Shown here: piece by piece, positions 1 to 6,205 of the stretch
Layout of the letters: each line of letters opens with the position of its first letter
How positions within the stretch are numbered: position 1 is the stretch's first letter
Source: Candidatus Gottesmanbacteria bacterium RBG_16_37_8
GTDB lineage: Bacteria; Patescibacteriota; Microgenomatia; 2-02-FULL-39-11
Direction of reading: 5' to 3'
DNA: 7,421 nt
NCBI GenBank assembly: GCA_001779055.1
Contig: MFJA01000009.1
Location: forward strand, 10,685 to 18,105
Program-made: the position numbers and the translations under genes
The notes under the pieces: generated by a model
Told to the model about the DNA's origin: nothing
The model's input: only the letters and a program-made list of their open reading frames with translations
Database searches by the model: none

Positions 1-431
1 AGCATAGTCAGGATGGTCATACAACTGAAGAGGCAGAGGAAAGAATTAAACAGGTCGATAAAAGAAATAAAAAAGCAGTTACTTACCTTAATAATGATTT
101 CCCAATGCCGATTCTTTATGGAGAAAAACAGGCTCCTCTGACTATAATCTCCTGGGGATCAATGAAGGCTCCCATTTTACAGGCATTAAAGGATTCTCCC
201 GCTAAATTCAATTACCTGCACTTTAACCATATTTGGCCGCTGGATAATGCTAAAGTCAAAAACACTATCACCTCAAGCAAAAAAACACTTTTAGTGGAAA
301 ATAATTCCACCGCCCAATTCGGTTCTCTTTTGACTATGGTCACCGGAGTGGAATTTGAAAATAAATTATTAAAATATTCCGGCCGTCCCGTCTATCCGGA
401 AGAAATTCTTGATAGAATTAAAAATATATGA
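1..431 (+). CDS. 2-oxoacid:ferredoxin oxidoreductase, alpha subunit (C-terminal part)
   Basis: This is the 3' end of a gene that begins before the window; the reading frame is open from base 3 and gives 142 residues before a TGA stop. The first visible residues (HSQDGHTTEE followed by a charged helix) match the segment that in KorA/PorA-type subunits follows the pyrimidine-binding core. The tail has the family pattern of a transketolase C-terminal-like domain: ISWGSMKAPI, then LLVENNSTAQFGSLL, ending in YSGRPVYPEEIL. In the family, alpha and beta subunits bind thiamine diphosphate together and oxidatively decarboxylate a 2-oxoacid with CoA, passing electrons to ferredoxin. The ATG at 105 is internal, not the start. 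The stop overlaps the beta-subunit start (ATGA), so the two are co-translated. Pyruvate versus 2-oxoglutarate cannot be decided here, and any fused gamma domain would lie outside the window. Confidence 0.9.
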   Translation, partial: HSQDGHTTEEAEERIKQVDKRNKKAVTYLNNDFPMPILYGEKQAPLTIISWGSMKAPILQALKDSPAKFNYLHFNHIWPLDNAKVKNTITSSKKTLLVENNSTAQFGSLLTMVTGVEFENKLLKYSGRPVYPEEILDRIKNI

Positions 432-1336
432 GTGATAATAGTAATTCCATAAGTCCGTCTTCTCCAAAACCGCTTGCCCCAACAATCGGGCTAACTGCCC
501 CGTTTGCGGGGTATTTTCCCACCTGGTGTCCCGGCTGCGGCAATTTCGGCATTTGGTCATCATTAAAATCTGTTTTTAACAAAATGAAGCTTGATCCTGA
601 CAAAATGGCCATAGTTTTTGGTATTGGCTGCTCAGGCAATATGAATGACTTTTTATGGGCTAACTCGTTCCATGCTCTTCATGGCCGCAGCATCCCCAAT
701 GCTATCGGCATCAAATTAGCCAATCATAATTTACCGGTTGTGGTAATTGTCGGTGACGGTGACTGTTACGGTGAGGGAGGCAATCATTTCCTTCATGCCT
801 GCCGCGCCAATCATGATATTACCGTTATAGTTCATGACAACCGCGTTTATGGCTTGACAACAGGTCAGGTTGCCCCCACAGCCTATAAAGGCTTTAAATC
901 CAAATCAACTCCGGCTGGTATTATTGAAGTTCCGGTTAATCCGATTGCTTTGGCTGTTTCTCAGGGGGCTACCTTTGTTGCCCAAGGATTCTCGGCAGAT
1001 ATGAATCAGCTGACTGAATTAATCGAAAAAGGCATCAACCACAAAGGATTTTCAGTTGTTAATATCTTCCAGCCTTGCGTTACCTTCAATCATATTAATT
1101 CCTATAATTGGTATCGCGAGAGAGTCTATAAATTAACTCCCGAAAACCATAATCCAAAAGATTTAAATGCCGCCTGGCAGAAATCCCAGGAGGTTGAAGC
1201 AAAAATTCCGTTGGGAGTAATCTATCAGGTGGAAAGGCCGACATATGCAGAAAGTCTCCCCCAGTTATCAAAAACACCTCTTATTGAAGCTGACCTCAAA
1301 ATTGATTTAGCTCCCTTTATCAATGATTTTATTTAA
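428..1336 (+). CDS. 2-oxoacid:ferredoxin oxidoreductase, beta subunit
   Basis: This is a complete 302-residue beta subunit, a normal length for KorB/PorB-type proteins, which bind thiamine diphosphate and one [4Fe-4S] cluster. Visible motifs are WCPGCG (Cys34, Cys37), GIGCSG (Cys68), HGR (85-87), the thiamine diphosphate/Mg motif GDGD (109-112) followed by GGNH and an HACRAN helix, and PCVTFN (Cys217). The four cysteines fit the usual cluster ligands. The C-terminal part (about 220-300) fits the family's beta C-terminal region. The first 20 residues are Ser/Pro-rich and look disordered. The start overlaps the alpha stop by four bases (ATGA) and has no Shine-Dalgarno sequence, so initiation probably relies on translational coupling. 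The product is cytoplasmic and works with the upstream subunit. Family assignment is firm; the substrate (pyruvate or another 2-oxoacid) is not shown by the sequence. Confidence 0.95.
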   Translation: MSDNSNSISPSSPKPLAPTIGLTAPFAGYFPTWCPGCGNFGIWSSLKSVFNKMKLDPDKMAIVFGIGCSGNMNDFLWANSFHALHGRSIPNAIGIKLANHNLPVVVIVGDGDCYGEGGNHFLHACRANHDITVIVHDNRVYGLTTGQVAPTAYKGFKSKSTPAGIIEVPVNPIALAVSQGATFVAQGFSADMNQLTELIEKGINHKGFSVVNIFQPCVTFNHINSYNWYRERVYKLTPENHNPKDLNAAWQKSQEVEAKIPLGVIYQVERPTYAESLPQLSKTPLIEADLKIDLAPFINDFI

Positions 1337-1352
1337 ATTTTATTTAAATTTT
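1331..1352 (+). repeat. Tandem 11-bp AT-only repeat, UP-element-like
   Basis: Two perfect tandem copies of ATTTAAATTTT sit back to back. The first copy contains the TAA stop of the beta subunit (1334-1336). The tract is entirely A/T and ends six bases before the lon -35 hexamer. That is the position where UP elements contact the RNA polymerase alpha C-terminal domain in well-studied bacteria, so an enhancing role at the lon promoter is plausible. It has no G+C stem and does not resemble a terminator. Confidence 0.5.
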
Positions 1353-1358
1353 AATATC

Positions 1359-1387
1359 TTGACATCTGGCAGTCTATTTGTTACACT
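1359..1387 (+). promoter_or_regulatory. lon promoter (-35 TTGACA, -10 TACACT)
   Basis: A perfect TTGACA at 1359-1364 is followed after 17 bases by TACACT at 1382-1387, which matches four of six bases of TATAAT. Initiation about seven bases downstream would fall near 1394, leaving only about five untranslated bases before the ATG at 1399. There is no Shine-Dalgarno sequence, so the mRNA would be effectively leaderless. An alternative extended -10, TGC plus TAATCT ending at 1395, is too close to the ATG to be preferred. Confidence 0.7.
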
Positions 1388-1392
1388 GCTAA
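1366..1392 (+). promoter_or_regulatory. CIRCE-like inverted repeat at the lon promoter
   Basis: The sequence shows CTGGCAGTC (1366-1374), nine bases, then CACTGCTAA (1384-1392). The CIRCE operator bound by the heat-shock repressor HrcA is TTAGCACTC-N9-GAGTGCTAA. This site has the same 9-9-9 architecture and matches 13 of the 18 arm positions. The GCACT core is changed symmetrically to GCAGT in both arms, so dyad symmetry is kept. The site covers the -10 hexamer and part of the spacer, where a bound repressor would block RNA polymerase. HrcA control of lon is an inference: no hrcA gene is in the window, and another dyad-binding repressor is possible. Confidence 0.5.
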
Positions 1393-1398
1393 TCTATT

Positions 1399-3903
1399 AT
1401 GCCGGCATCTGAAGATAATAGCAAAATCAAAACTCTCCCCATAATTCCCATTAGAGACGGTGTTGTTTTCCCCAATACAGAGATTGTTCTCACTTTTGGC
1501 CGCCCCAGATCCCTGCAGGCTATTGAAGCCTCTTCCTCAACTGATCGCACGGTAGTTTTAGTCATGCAGAAAACTCCTCATATGCACGAACCTAATCCCC
1601 AGGATCTCTACACTGTCGGAACAATCGCCCGAATTGAAAGGCTTTTAAAAACAGACGGGGAAGTCAACGCGCTGGTTAAAGGTCAGACCAGGGTTGAAAT
1701 CTTAAGTTACGAATCAACAGATCCTTATTTTATTGCCAAAGTTATTGAGGCTCCGGATGATGATGTCAGAAATGATGAGATAACCGCTCTTGTTAATCAC
1801 ATCACAGCCGAGCTGAAAAGAGCTGTTAACTTAGGCAAATCGGTAGATTTTCTCTCCTTTATGAATATCATGTCCGGTCTTAGTCCTTCTGAATTTTCCA
1901 ATCACGTCAGTTCAGTCCTGGATATAAAACCTACCGAAAAACAGCTTCTTCTGGAAACCCGGAACGTCAAAGACCGGCTTAGCAGAATTTCCGAATATCT
2001 CTCCCATGAAACAAAAATTCTGGAAATTGAAAGAAAAATCGCCAGTAAAACCCAGGAGAAATTCGATAAAAGCGTCAAAGAAGCAGTCCTTCGTGAGCGC
2101 TTGAAAACTATTGAAAAAGAATTGGGTGAAGAAGGGGAGAGTAAGGAAGTCAGGGAACTTTTGGACAAGATCAAAAAAGCCAAAATGCCAATGGATGTGG
2201 AAGAAAAAGCTAAAAAGGAATTAAAAAAATTAGCCCAAATGAGTAGCTATAACCCGGAAGCTTCCTATATCCGAACCTACCTGGATTGGCTGACAGAGCT
2301 TCCCTGGAGTGTTGCTTCTTCTAATCAGGTTGATATTGGTCAGGCCGCCAAAATCCTGGATGCTGATCATTACGGCTTGAAAAAAGTCAAAAAAAGGATT
2401 CTTGAATATCTGGCAGTCATGAAATTAAAAAAAGAAGTGGGAACTGCCGAAAATTCCAAAGAAGCCAAGAATCAGCCGGCTGAAAACACTTCCGAAAAAC
2501 AAACTGCTGAAAAAAGCGTTTCTGAATCCGCTAAAAGAAAAGGGGCAACTCCTACCATTCTCTGTTTTGTCGGCCCTCCGGGAGTTGGTAAAACATCGCT
2601 CGGTCGCTCAATTGCCAGATCACTGGGCAGAAAATTCGTTAAAATTTCCCTGGGGGGAATAAGAGATGAAGCGGAAATAAGAGGCCATCGCCGGACTTAT
2701 GTCGGTTCCATGCCCGGCCGTATTATTCAGGGTGTCAAAACAGCCGGAACCAAGAATCCCATTTTTATGCTGGATGAAATAGACAAAGTCGGAACTGATT
2801 TTCGCGGAGATCCCTCAGCCGCCCTTCTGGAAGCTCTTGACCCGGAACAAAATCACGCTTTCTCCGATCATTATCTGGAAGTTCCCTTTGATCTCTCTGA
2901 CGTCATGTTTATCACCACCTGCAACGTTCTTGATACTATTCCTCCGGCCTTAAAAGACAGGTTGGAGATTATTCATTTCCCGGGTTACACCGAGGACGAG
3001 AAGTTCCGGATAGCCAAGGGTTTCCTGGTTGGTAAACAATTAGAAGTCCATGGTCTTAATCCGGATAAAATCAAAATATCTGATAATAGTTTGCACTTTA
3101 TAATAAGAAGGTATACCCGCGAAGCCGGCGTCAGAAATCTGGAGAGGGAAATAGCCACAATATTAAGAAAAATTGCCCGTGAAGTTGTTGAAGGAAAAGT
3201 AAAAACCAAAGCTGTTAAAGTAGCTGATTTACACAAATATCTAGGCCCGGCAAAATTCACTTCCTACCTGGCTGAGAAACAGGATGAAGTCGGTATGTCC
3301 ACAGGCCTTGCCTGGACCGAAGCCGGAGGCGATATACTTTTTATTGAGGTTGCTTTAATGAAAGGCAAAGGCAATCTTCTCCTTACAGGTCACCTTGGGG
3401 AGGTCATGCAGGAATCCTGCAAAGCTGCCATGTCCTATGTCAGAGCTAAAGCCAAAGATTTAGGTTTAAATGAGAAGTTTTACCAGAATCTTGATATCCA
3501 TGTCCATGTGCCTGAAGGTGCTGTACCCAAAGACGGACCGTCAGCCGGAGTAGCTATTTCAACAGCTTTAGTCTCAGCTCTTTTAGATCTGCCGGTTAAA
3601 AAAGATGTTGCCATGACCGGCGAAATCACTTTAAGAGGTAGAGTTTTGGAGATTGGTGGAGTTAAGGAAAAAGTTATTGCTGCTCATCGGGCTGGTATAA
3701 AAACAGTTATTATGCCCAAAAACAATAAACAAGACCTGGAGGATATCCCCAAATATGTTCTGGATGACCTTAAATTCGTCTTTGTTGACAGTTTGGATCA
3801 GGCTTTAAAGGTGGCTATAATCAAACCGCTAAAGCCGGTAGTTGATGAAGAAATTCATCCCAAATCAGATCTTCAGCCCCTTTTAGCCAGACTACCATCT
3901 TAA
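1399..3903 (+). CDS. lon: ATP-dependent Lon protease
   Basis: This is a complete LonA-type protease of 834 residues, longer than the 784 of E. coli Lon. Domains in order: N-terminal substrate-binding LAN domain (about 12-200, opening with LPIIPIRDGVVFP), a helical coiled region (about 200-300), the AAA+ module with Walker A GPPGVGKT (392-399) and Walker B IFMLDEID (455-462), and the protease domain with PKDGPSAG (catalytic Ser715) and GGVKEKV (catalytic Lys758, 43 residues later as in E. coli). It degrades misfolded and regulatory proteins in the cytoplasm using ATP. Residues about 347-383 are a Lys/Glu/Ala/Ser-rich insert not found in E. coli Lon. The ATG at 1399 gives the usual N-terminus and lies just after a strong promoter with a CIRCE-like dyad, suggesting stress control. 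The gene ends one base from the convergent hydrolase gene. Confidence 0.98.
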   Translation: MPASEDNSKIKTLPIIPIRDGVVFPNTEIVLTFGRPRSLQAIEASSSTDRTVVLVMQKTPHMHEPNPQDLYTVGTIARIERLLKTDGEVNALVKGQTRVEILSYESTDPYFIAKVIEAPDDDVRNDEITALVNHITAELKRAVNLGKSVDFLSFMNIMSGLSPSEFSNHVSSVLDIKPTEKQLLLETRNVKDRLSRISEYLSHETKILEIERKIASKTQEKFDKSVKEAVLRERLKTIEKELGEEGESKEVRELLDKIKKAKMPMDVEEKAKKELKKLAQMSSYNPEASYIRTYLDWLTELPWSVASSNQVDIGQAAKILDADHYGLKKVKKRILEYLAVMKLKKEVGTAENSKEAKNQPAENTSEKQTAEKSVSESAKRKGATPTILCFVGPPGVGKTSLGRSIARSLGRKFVKISLGGIRDEAEIRGHRRTYVGSMPGRIIQGVKTAGTKNPIFMLDEIDKVGTDFRGDPSAALLEALDPEQNHAFSDHYLEVPFDLSDVMFITTCNVLDTIPPALKDRLEIIHFPGYTEDEKFRIAKGFLVGKQLEVHGLNPDKIKISDNSLHFIIRRYTREAGVRNLEREIATILRKIAREVVEGKVKTKAVKVADLHKYLGPAKFTSYLAEKQDEVGMSTGLAWTEAGGDILFIEVALMKGKGNLLLTGHLGEVMQESCKAAMSYVRAKAKDLGLNEKFYQNLDIHVHVPEGAVPKDGPSAGVAISTALVSALLDLPVKKDVAMTGEITLRGRVLEIGGVKEKVIAAHRAGIKTVIMPKNNKQDLEDIPKYVLDDLKFVFVDSLDQALKVAIIKPLKPVVDEEIHPKSDLQPLLARLPS

Positions 3904-3904
3904 T

Positions 3905-4870
3905 CTATAATTTGGTTACTTCCGAAAAAACAATCTGGGAAATTCTGGCCATTTTACTTTTGGTGACCTCCGCATCGGCAACGTCAGTTGTCATAATCCC
4001 CAGGTAATATGGTCTGTCAGGAAGAACTATTATACCGGCATCATGGATTGTTCTTACCTCATCGCCTGTTTTATGATAAACGGTAATAGTGGAGGGAACT
4101 CCTTTAGGGATCCGGTCTTCATAATCGCTGTCATCCATAAAATCTAACATTTCGCGGGAAAGTTCCGGCGACGTTATCTCACCCTGGTACATTTTTTTAA
4201 GAACTTTTGATATGTCTTTTACTGATGTTTTATTTTCCTTCATGTCCGTCTGTAGCATCCCCCAATCAGTAACCAGTTTTTGCACTTCATCAAGTCCGAC
4301 GATAACAGAAGCTAAAAGATAGGCTGCCGTATTATCCGATTTTTCCATCATTAGCCGGGCTAAAGTTCTAATGGAATAAGCCGTACCCGGTTTGTCATAC
4401 CTGATTGATCCGGTTCCGTAGTCCTGGATGTCTTTTGTTTGGGGAACAATAATTTTATCCAAATCAATCACGCCTTTTCCGGCAAAATAATAGCTAGCCG
4501 CCAGAATAGGAATTTTATTGACGGATGCCGCCATCAGCATCATATTGTCATTAATCCCGAAATTATCGCCCGTTGTCAGATCGTAAAAATAGATGGAATA
4601 GGTTCCTTCAGCTTGAGCTAATTCTTTTTCTATTTTGCTTTTGATCTCTTCAACCGGAATACTTTTATTTTTGTTAACCTTAATTTCTTTGGCTGATAAA
4701 GCATAGCTGTCGATAACCGGATTGATGAAGCGGTTGCTGTTTAATTTAATAAAGATTGCAATAAAAAGCAGGCAGAGCAAAATTATCAGAAGAGTTTTTA
4801 GTTTTTGCGAAGGTTTTTTTTTAATTTCCAGGTGTCTGGTGACATAACTGTCCATATACTCTGAAGGCAT
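3905..4870 (-). CDS. Membrane-anchored class A beta-lactamase-like serine hydrolase
   Basis: I prefer the ATG at 4870 (321 residues) because an extended -10 lies seven bases upstream. A TTG at 4897 would add nine residues and an ATG at 4855 would remove five. A Lys-rich cytoplasmic tail is followed by one hydrophobic segment (about 23-43), with no clear cleavage site, so the catalytic domain should lie outside the cell, tethered to the membrane. The serine beta-lactamase/DD-peptidase motifs are all present: SVNK (Ser116, Lys119), SDN (178-180) and KTG (267-269), then DAGIIVLP and PYYLGIMT. The stretch between SDN and the TSVKD helix is about 14 residues shorter than in TEM-1, and the omega loop with the deacylating Glu166 is absent. 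True beta-lactamase activity is therefore doubtful. A peptidoglycan peptidase or unknown hydrolase is more likely. Confidence 0.88.
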   Translation of the reverse strand: MPSEYMDSYVTRHLEIKKKPSQKLKTLLIILLCLLFIAIFIKLNSNRFINPVIDSYALSAKEIKVNKNKSIPVEEIKSKIEKELAQAEGTYSIYFYDLTTGDNFGINDNMMLMAASVNKIPILAASYYFAGKGVIDLDKIIVPQTKDIQDYGTGSIRYDKPGTAYSIRTLARLMMEKSDNTAAYLLASVIVGLDEVQKLVTDWGMLQTDMKENKTSVKDISKVLKKMYQGEITSPELSREMLDFMDDSDYEDRIPKGVPSTITVYHKTGDEVRTIHDAGIIVLPDRPYYLGIMTTDVADAEVTKSKMARISQIVFSEVTKL

Positions 4871-4877
4871 AGTCAAT

Positions 4878-4886
4878 ATTTTAGCA
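4878..4886 (-). promoter_or_regulatory. Extended -10 promoter of the serine hydrolase gene
   Basis: On the minus strand the sequence reads TGCTAAAAT, that is TG-N followed by TAAAAT (five of six bases of TATAAT). Seven bases then separate it from the ATG at 4870, so transcription would begin at or next to the start codon, giving a leaderless mRNA. No good -35 hexamer is visible at the expected distance, which extended -10 promoters can tolerate. Read-through from the zip gene 95 bases upstream is also possible, since no terminator is visible between them. Confidence 0.5.
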
Positions 4887-4964
4887 GATAAGTTCAAAGA
4901 TTTTACATAATTTTTATTCGGTCCGATCTTAGGAGATATTACTGCTTAGTTTCCTCAATCGTCA

Positions 4965-5711
4965 TTATTCGCCAATTAGTGATTTTATGACGACCACCAG
5001 CATTATCCCTAAAAGAAGTGTGGCTGTCTGATGCCAGGCATTGGTTTTCTTGATAGATGACCGGTGCAGTTCAGGTATTAAATCGCTGGCTGCAATATAT
5101 ATAAACATTCCGGCTGTAAAAGCAATAATAAAGGGAAGAAGAACCGTGATTTGCCCCGATAGATAATAGGTAATGACAGCTCCCAAAAGTGATGTTAATG
5201 CTGATAAACCGTTAAAAGCCAATGTTTTCAGTCTTGTAACTTTCTGCCCCAAAAGTACCGAAAAATCAGCAATTTCCTGCGGAATTTCATGGGCTGCAAC
5301 AGCTATGGCAGTTGTTACGCCAAGTGGAAAACTCACCAGAAAGGATGATGCAATGGCAACGCCATCGATGAAGTTGTGAATACTGTCACCGATTGTAATT
5401 AACAAAACAGATGGTCTTACTTCTTTTATTGTTTCATGATGATGATGGAACCAAAGTAAAAATCTCTCCAAAATGAAAAAAACCACCATCCCACCCAGAG
5501 CATAAATGAATAATTTAACCGGATTGCTGCTTTTTTCCAGAGCCTCGGGAAAAAGGTCTATAAAAGCTGTCGAAAGAAGTACTCCGGCAGCAAAACTGGT
5601 TAAATCAAGAATTAAAGTCTCGGATAGATGTTTTTTGAATAGGAGCAATATTCCTCCAATCAGAGATAAAATGCTTCCGATAATCGTAAAAATTATTATA
5701 TTTATCAGCAT
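4965..5711 (-). CDS. ZIP-family divalent metal transporter
   Basis: This is a complete 248-residue integral membrane protein with the ZIP-family plan of about eight hydrophobic segments, and a usual length for bacterial ZIP proteins. The metal-binding signatures are clear: HNFIDGVAI (His112, Asn113, Asp116) in the fourth segment and HEIPQEIAD (His141, Glu142, Glu146) in the fifth. A run of four histidines (89-92) lies in the loop before them, as is common in ZIP transporters. The family moves Zn(II), and sometimes Fe(II) or Mn(II), into the cytoplasm. The ATG lies four bases after the stop of the Fur-family gene, with no Shine-Dalgarno sequence, so it is probably coupled to it and controlled by the palindrome upstream of that gene. 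The specific metal is not decided by the sequence; zinc is the likeliest given this pairing. Confidence 0.93.
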   Translation of the reverse strand: MLINIIIFTIIGSILSLIGGILLLFKKHLSETLILDLTSFAAGVLLSTAFIDLFPEALEKSSNPVKLFIYALGGMVVFFILERFLLWFHHHHETIKEVRPSVLLITIGDSIHNFIDGVAIASSFLVSFPLGVTTAIAVAAHEIPQEIADFSVLLGQKVTRLKTLAFNGLSALTSLLGAVITYYLSGQITVLLPFIIAFTAGMFIYIAASDLIPELHRSSIKKTNAWHQTATLLLGIMLVVVIKSLIGE

Positions 5712-5715
5712 TTTT

Positions 5716-6099
5716 TTATTGACAGTTAAGGCAATAACCGAAAAATTCCAGATTATGTTTTGATATTTTGAACTGCTTGTCTTTTTCTATTTTTTTTTCC
5801 TGACTGAAAAGATGATCATCAAGATTTATATCCTCAACCTTTTGGCATTTCAGACAGACAAGGTGATGATGGTGGGTCAAATCGCTCATTTCATAGCGTT
5901 TCTTGCGGTCTGCCAAATCAACCTCATTAATTAATCCGGCGTAAGTTAGAGCATGTAATTGTCTATAGACCGTGGTTTTATTGACAGGAAGTAATCGAAT
6001 AATTTCTTCAGCGGAAATAGGTGAGGCCGTCTTTAAAATTATTTCTATAATCTTTTTCCTGGCTTGGGTCAGTCGGATCATTGCCTTTGACAGTAGCAT
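5716..6099 (-). CDS. Fur/Zur-family metal-dependent transcriptional repressor
   Basis: This is a 127-residue Fur-family regulator, slightly short for the family. An N-terminal winged helix (about 8-72) includes the recognition helix NKTTVYRQLHAL (40-51). The C-terminal metal and dimerisation domain has HHHH (76-79), the structural zinc pairs CLKC (Cys82, Cys85) and CLNC (Cys123, Cys126), and KHNLEFFGYC. Members bind DNA as dimers when loaded with metal. Being the first gene of a unit with a ZIP importer and lying next to a 7-1-7 palindrome favours a Zur-like zinc sensor, but Fur, Mur or PerR types are not excluded by residues alone. The ATG at 6099 is used here; an ATG at 6081 would shorten it by six residues without touching the domain. 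No Shine-Dalgarno sequence is seen before either start. A nine-A homopolymer occurs in the coding strand near codons 101-104. Confidence 0.92.
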   Translation of the reverse strand: MLLSKAMIRLTQARKKIIEIILKTASPISAEEIIRLLPVNKTTVYRQLHALTYAGLINEVDLADRKKRYEMSDLTHHHHLVCLKCQKVEDINLDDHLFSQEKKIEKDKQFKISKHNLEFFGYCLNCQ

Positions 6100-6102
6100 A
6101 AC

Positions 6103-6117
6103 TGCAACTTAGTTGCA
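6103..6117. promoter_or_regulatory. Perfect 7-1-7 palindrome, probable Fur/Zur operator
   Basis: TGCAACT-T-AGTTGCA is a perfect inverted repeat of seven bases around one central base, ending three bases before the fur ATG at 6099. The 7-1-7 layout is the standard architecture of Fur-family boxes (Fur, Zur, PerR), although the base sequence differs from the classical E. coli Fur box. It overlaps the region where the fur -10 would have to lie, so repressor binding would shut off fur and the coupled zip gene. Autoregulation is an inference from position. Confidence 0.75.
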
Positions 6118-6150
6118 ATAAGCAAACTATTTTTCAATTTTCCGGAATGT

Positions 6151-6185
6151 AGGGTGATCTATACATCTTGTTGACACATCACCTT
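6151..6185. repeat. Inverted repeat spanning the -35 of the S8 protease promoter
   Basis: AGGGTGAT (6151-6158) and ATCACCTT (6178-6185) are inverted copies matching at seven of eight positions, the eighth being a G-T pair, separated by 19 bases. The right arm starts two bases after the TTGACA at 6171. The position suits a regulator-binding dyad, but the wide spacing and short arms make chance possible. It has no T-run and does not look like a terminator. Confidence 0.3.
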
Positions 6186-6199
6186 GATTATCTTACTGT
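6171..6199 (+). promoter_or_regulatory. S8 protease promoter (-35 TTGACA, weak -10 TACTGT)
   Basis: A perfect TTGACA at 6171-6176 is followed after 17 bases by TACTGT at 6194-6199, only three of six matches to TATAAT but keeping the key T, A and final T. Exactly six bases then precede the ATG at 6206, so the predicted start of transcription is the A of the start codon. With no Shine-Dalgarno sequence, this predicts a leaderless mRNA. Confidence 0.5.
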
Positions 6200-6205
6200 T
6201 AAAGT

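Noticed and set aside
428..431. Reassigned TGA codon (Gracilibacteria-type code)
   Set aside because: TGA ends the alpha subunit exactly where the family ends and overlaps the next start, and no gene in the window contains an internal TGA, so the standard bacterial code fits.
369..639. Overlapping minus-strand open frames opposite the alpha/beta oxidoreductase junction
   Set aside because: They are antisense to well-conserved coding sequence, show no family motifs and have no promoter or ribosome site.
1095..1277. Minus-strand open frame opposite the beta subunit
   Set aside because: It is short, lies wholly inside a recognised gene and has no recognisable motif.
1902..3260. Two minus-strand open frames (1902-2183 and 2985-3260) opposite lon
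   Set aside because: Ser/Leu-rich translations are typical shadows of a Lys/Glu-rich gene read in reverse; no independent signals are present.
4812..4822. Nine-A run in the coding strand of the serine hydrolase as a programmed frameshift site
   Set aside because: The run encodes ordinary lysines in the cytoplasmic tail, the frame is intact, and no alternative product or stimulatory structure is visible.
4871..4964. Possible terminator between the zip stop and the serine hydrolase start
   Set aside because: Only a 4-bp AGGA/TCCT pairing and two CTTAG direct repeats are visible, with no stable stem followed by a T-run on the minus strand.
4439..5763. Plus-strand open frames (4439-4621, 5173-5379, 5506-5763) opposite the hydrolase, zip and fur genes
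   Set aside because: All are antisense to genes with clear family motifs and show no promoter or conserved features of their own.
6106..6137. fur promoter with -35 TTGAAA (6132-6137, minus strand) and -10 TAAGTT (6106-6111)
   Set aside because: The spacer would be 20 bases and the -10 is poor. A promoter must lie here, but I cannot place its hexamers with confidence.
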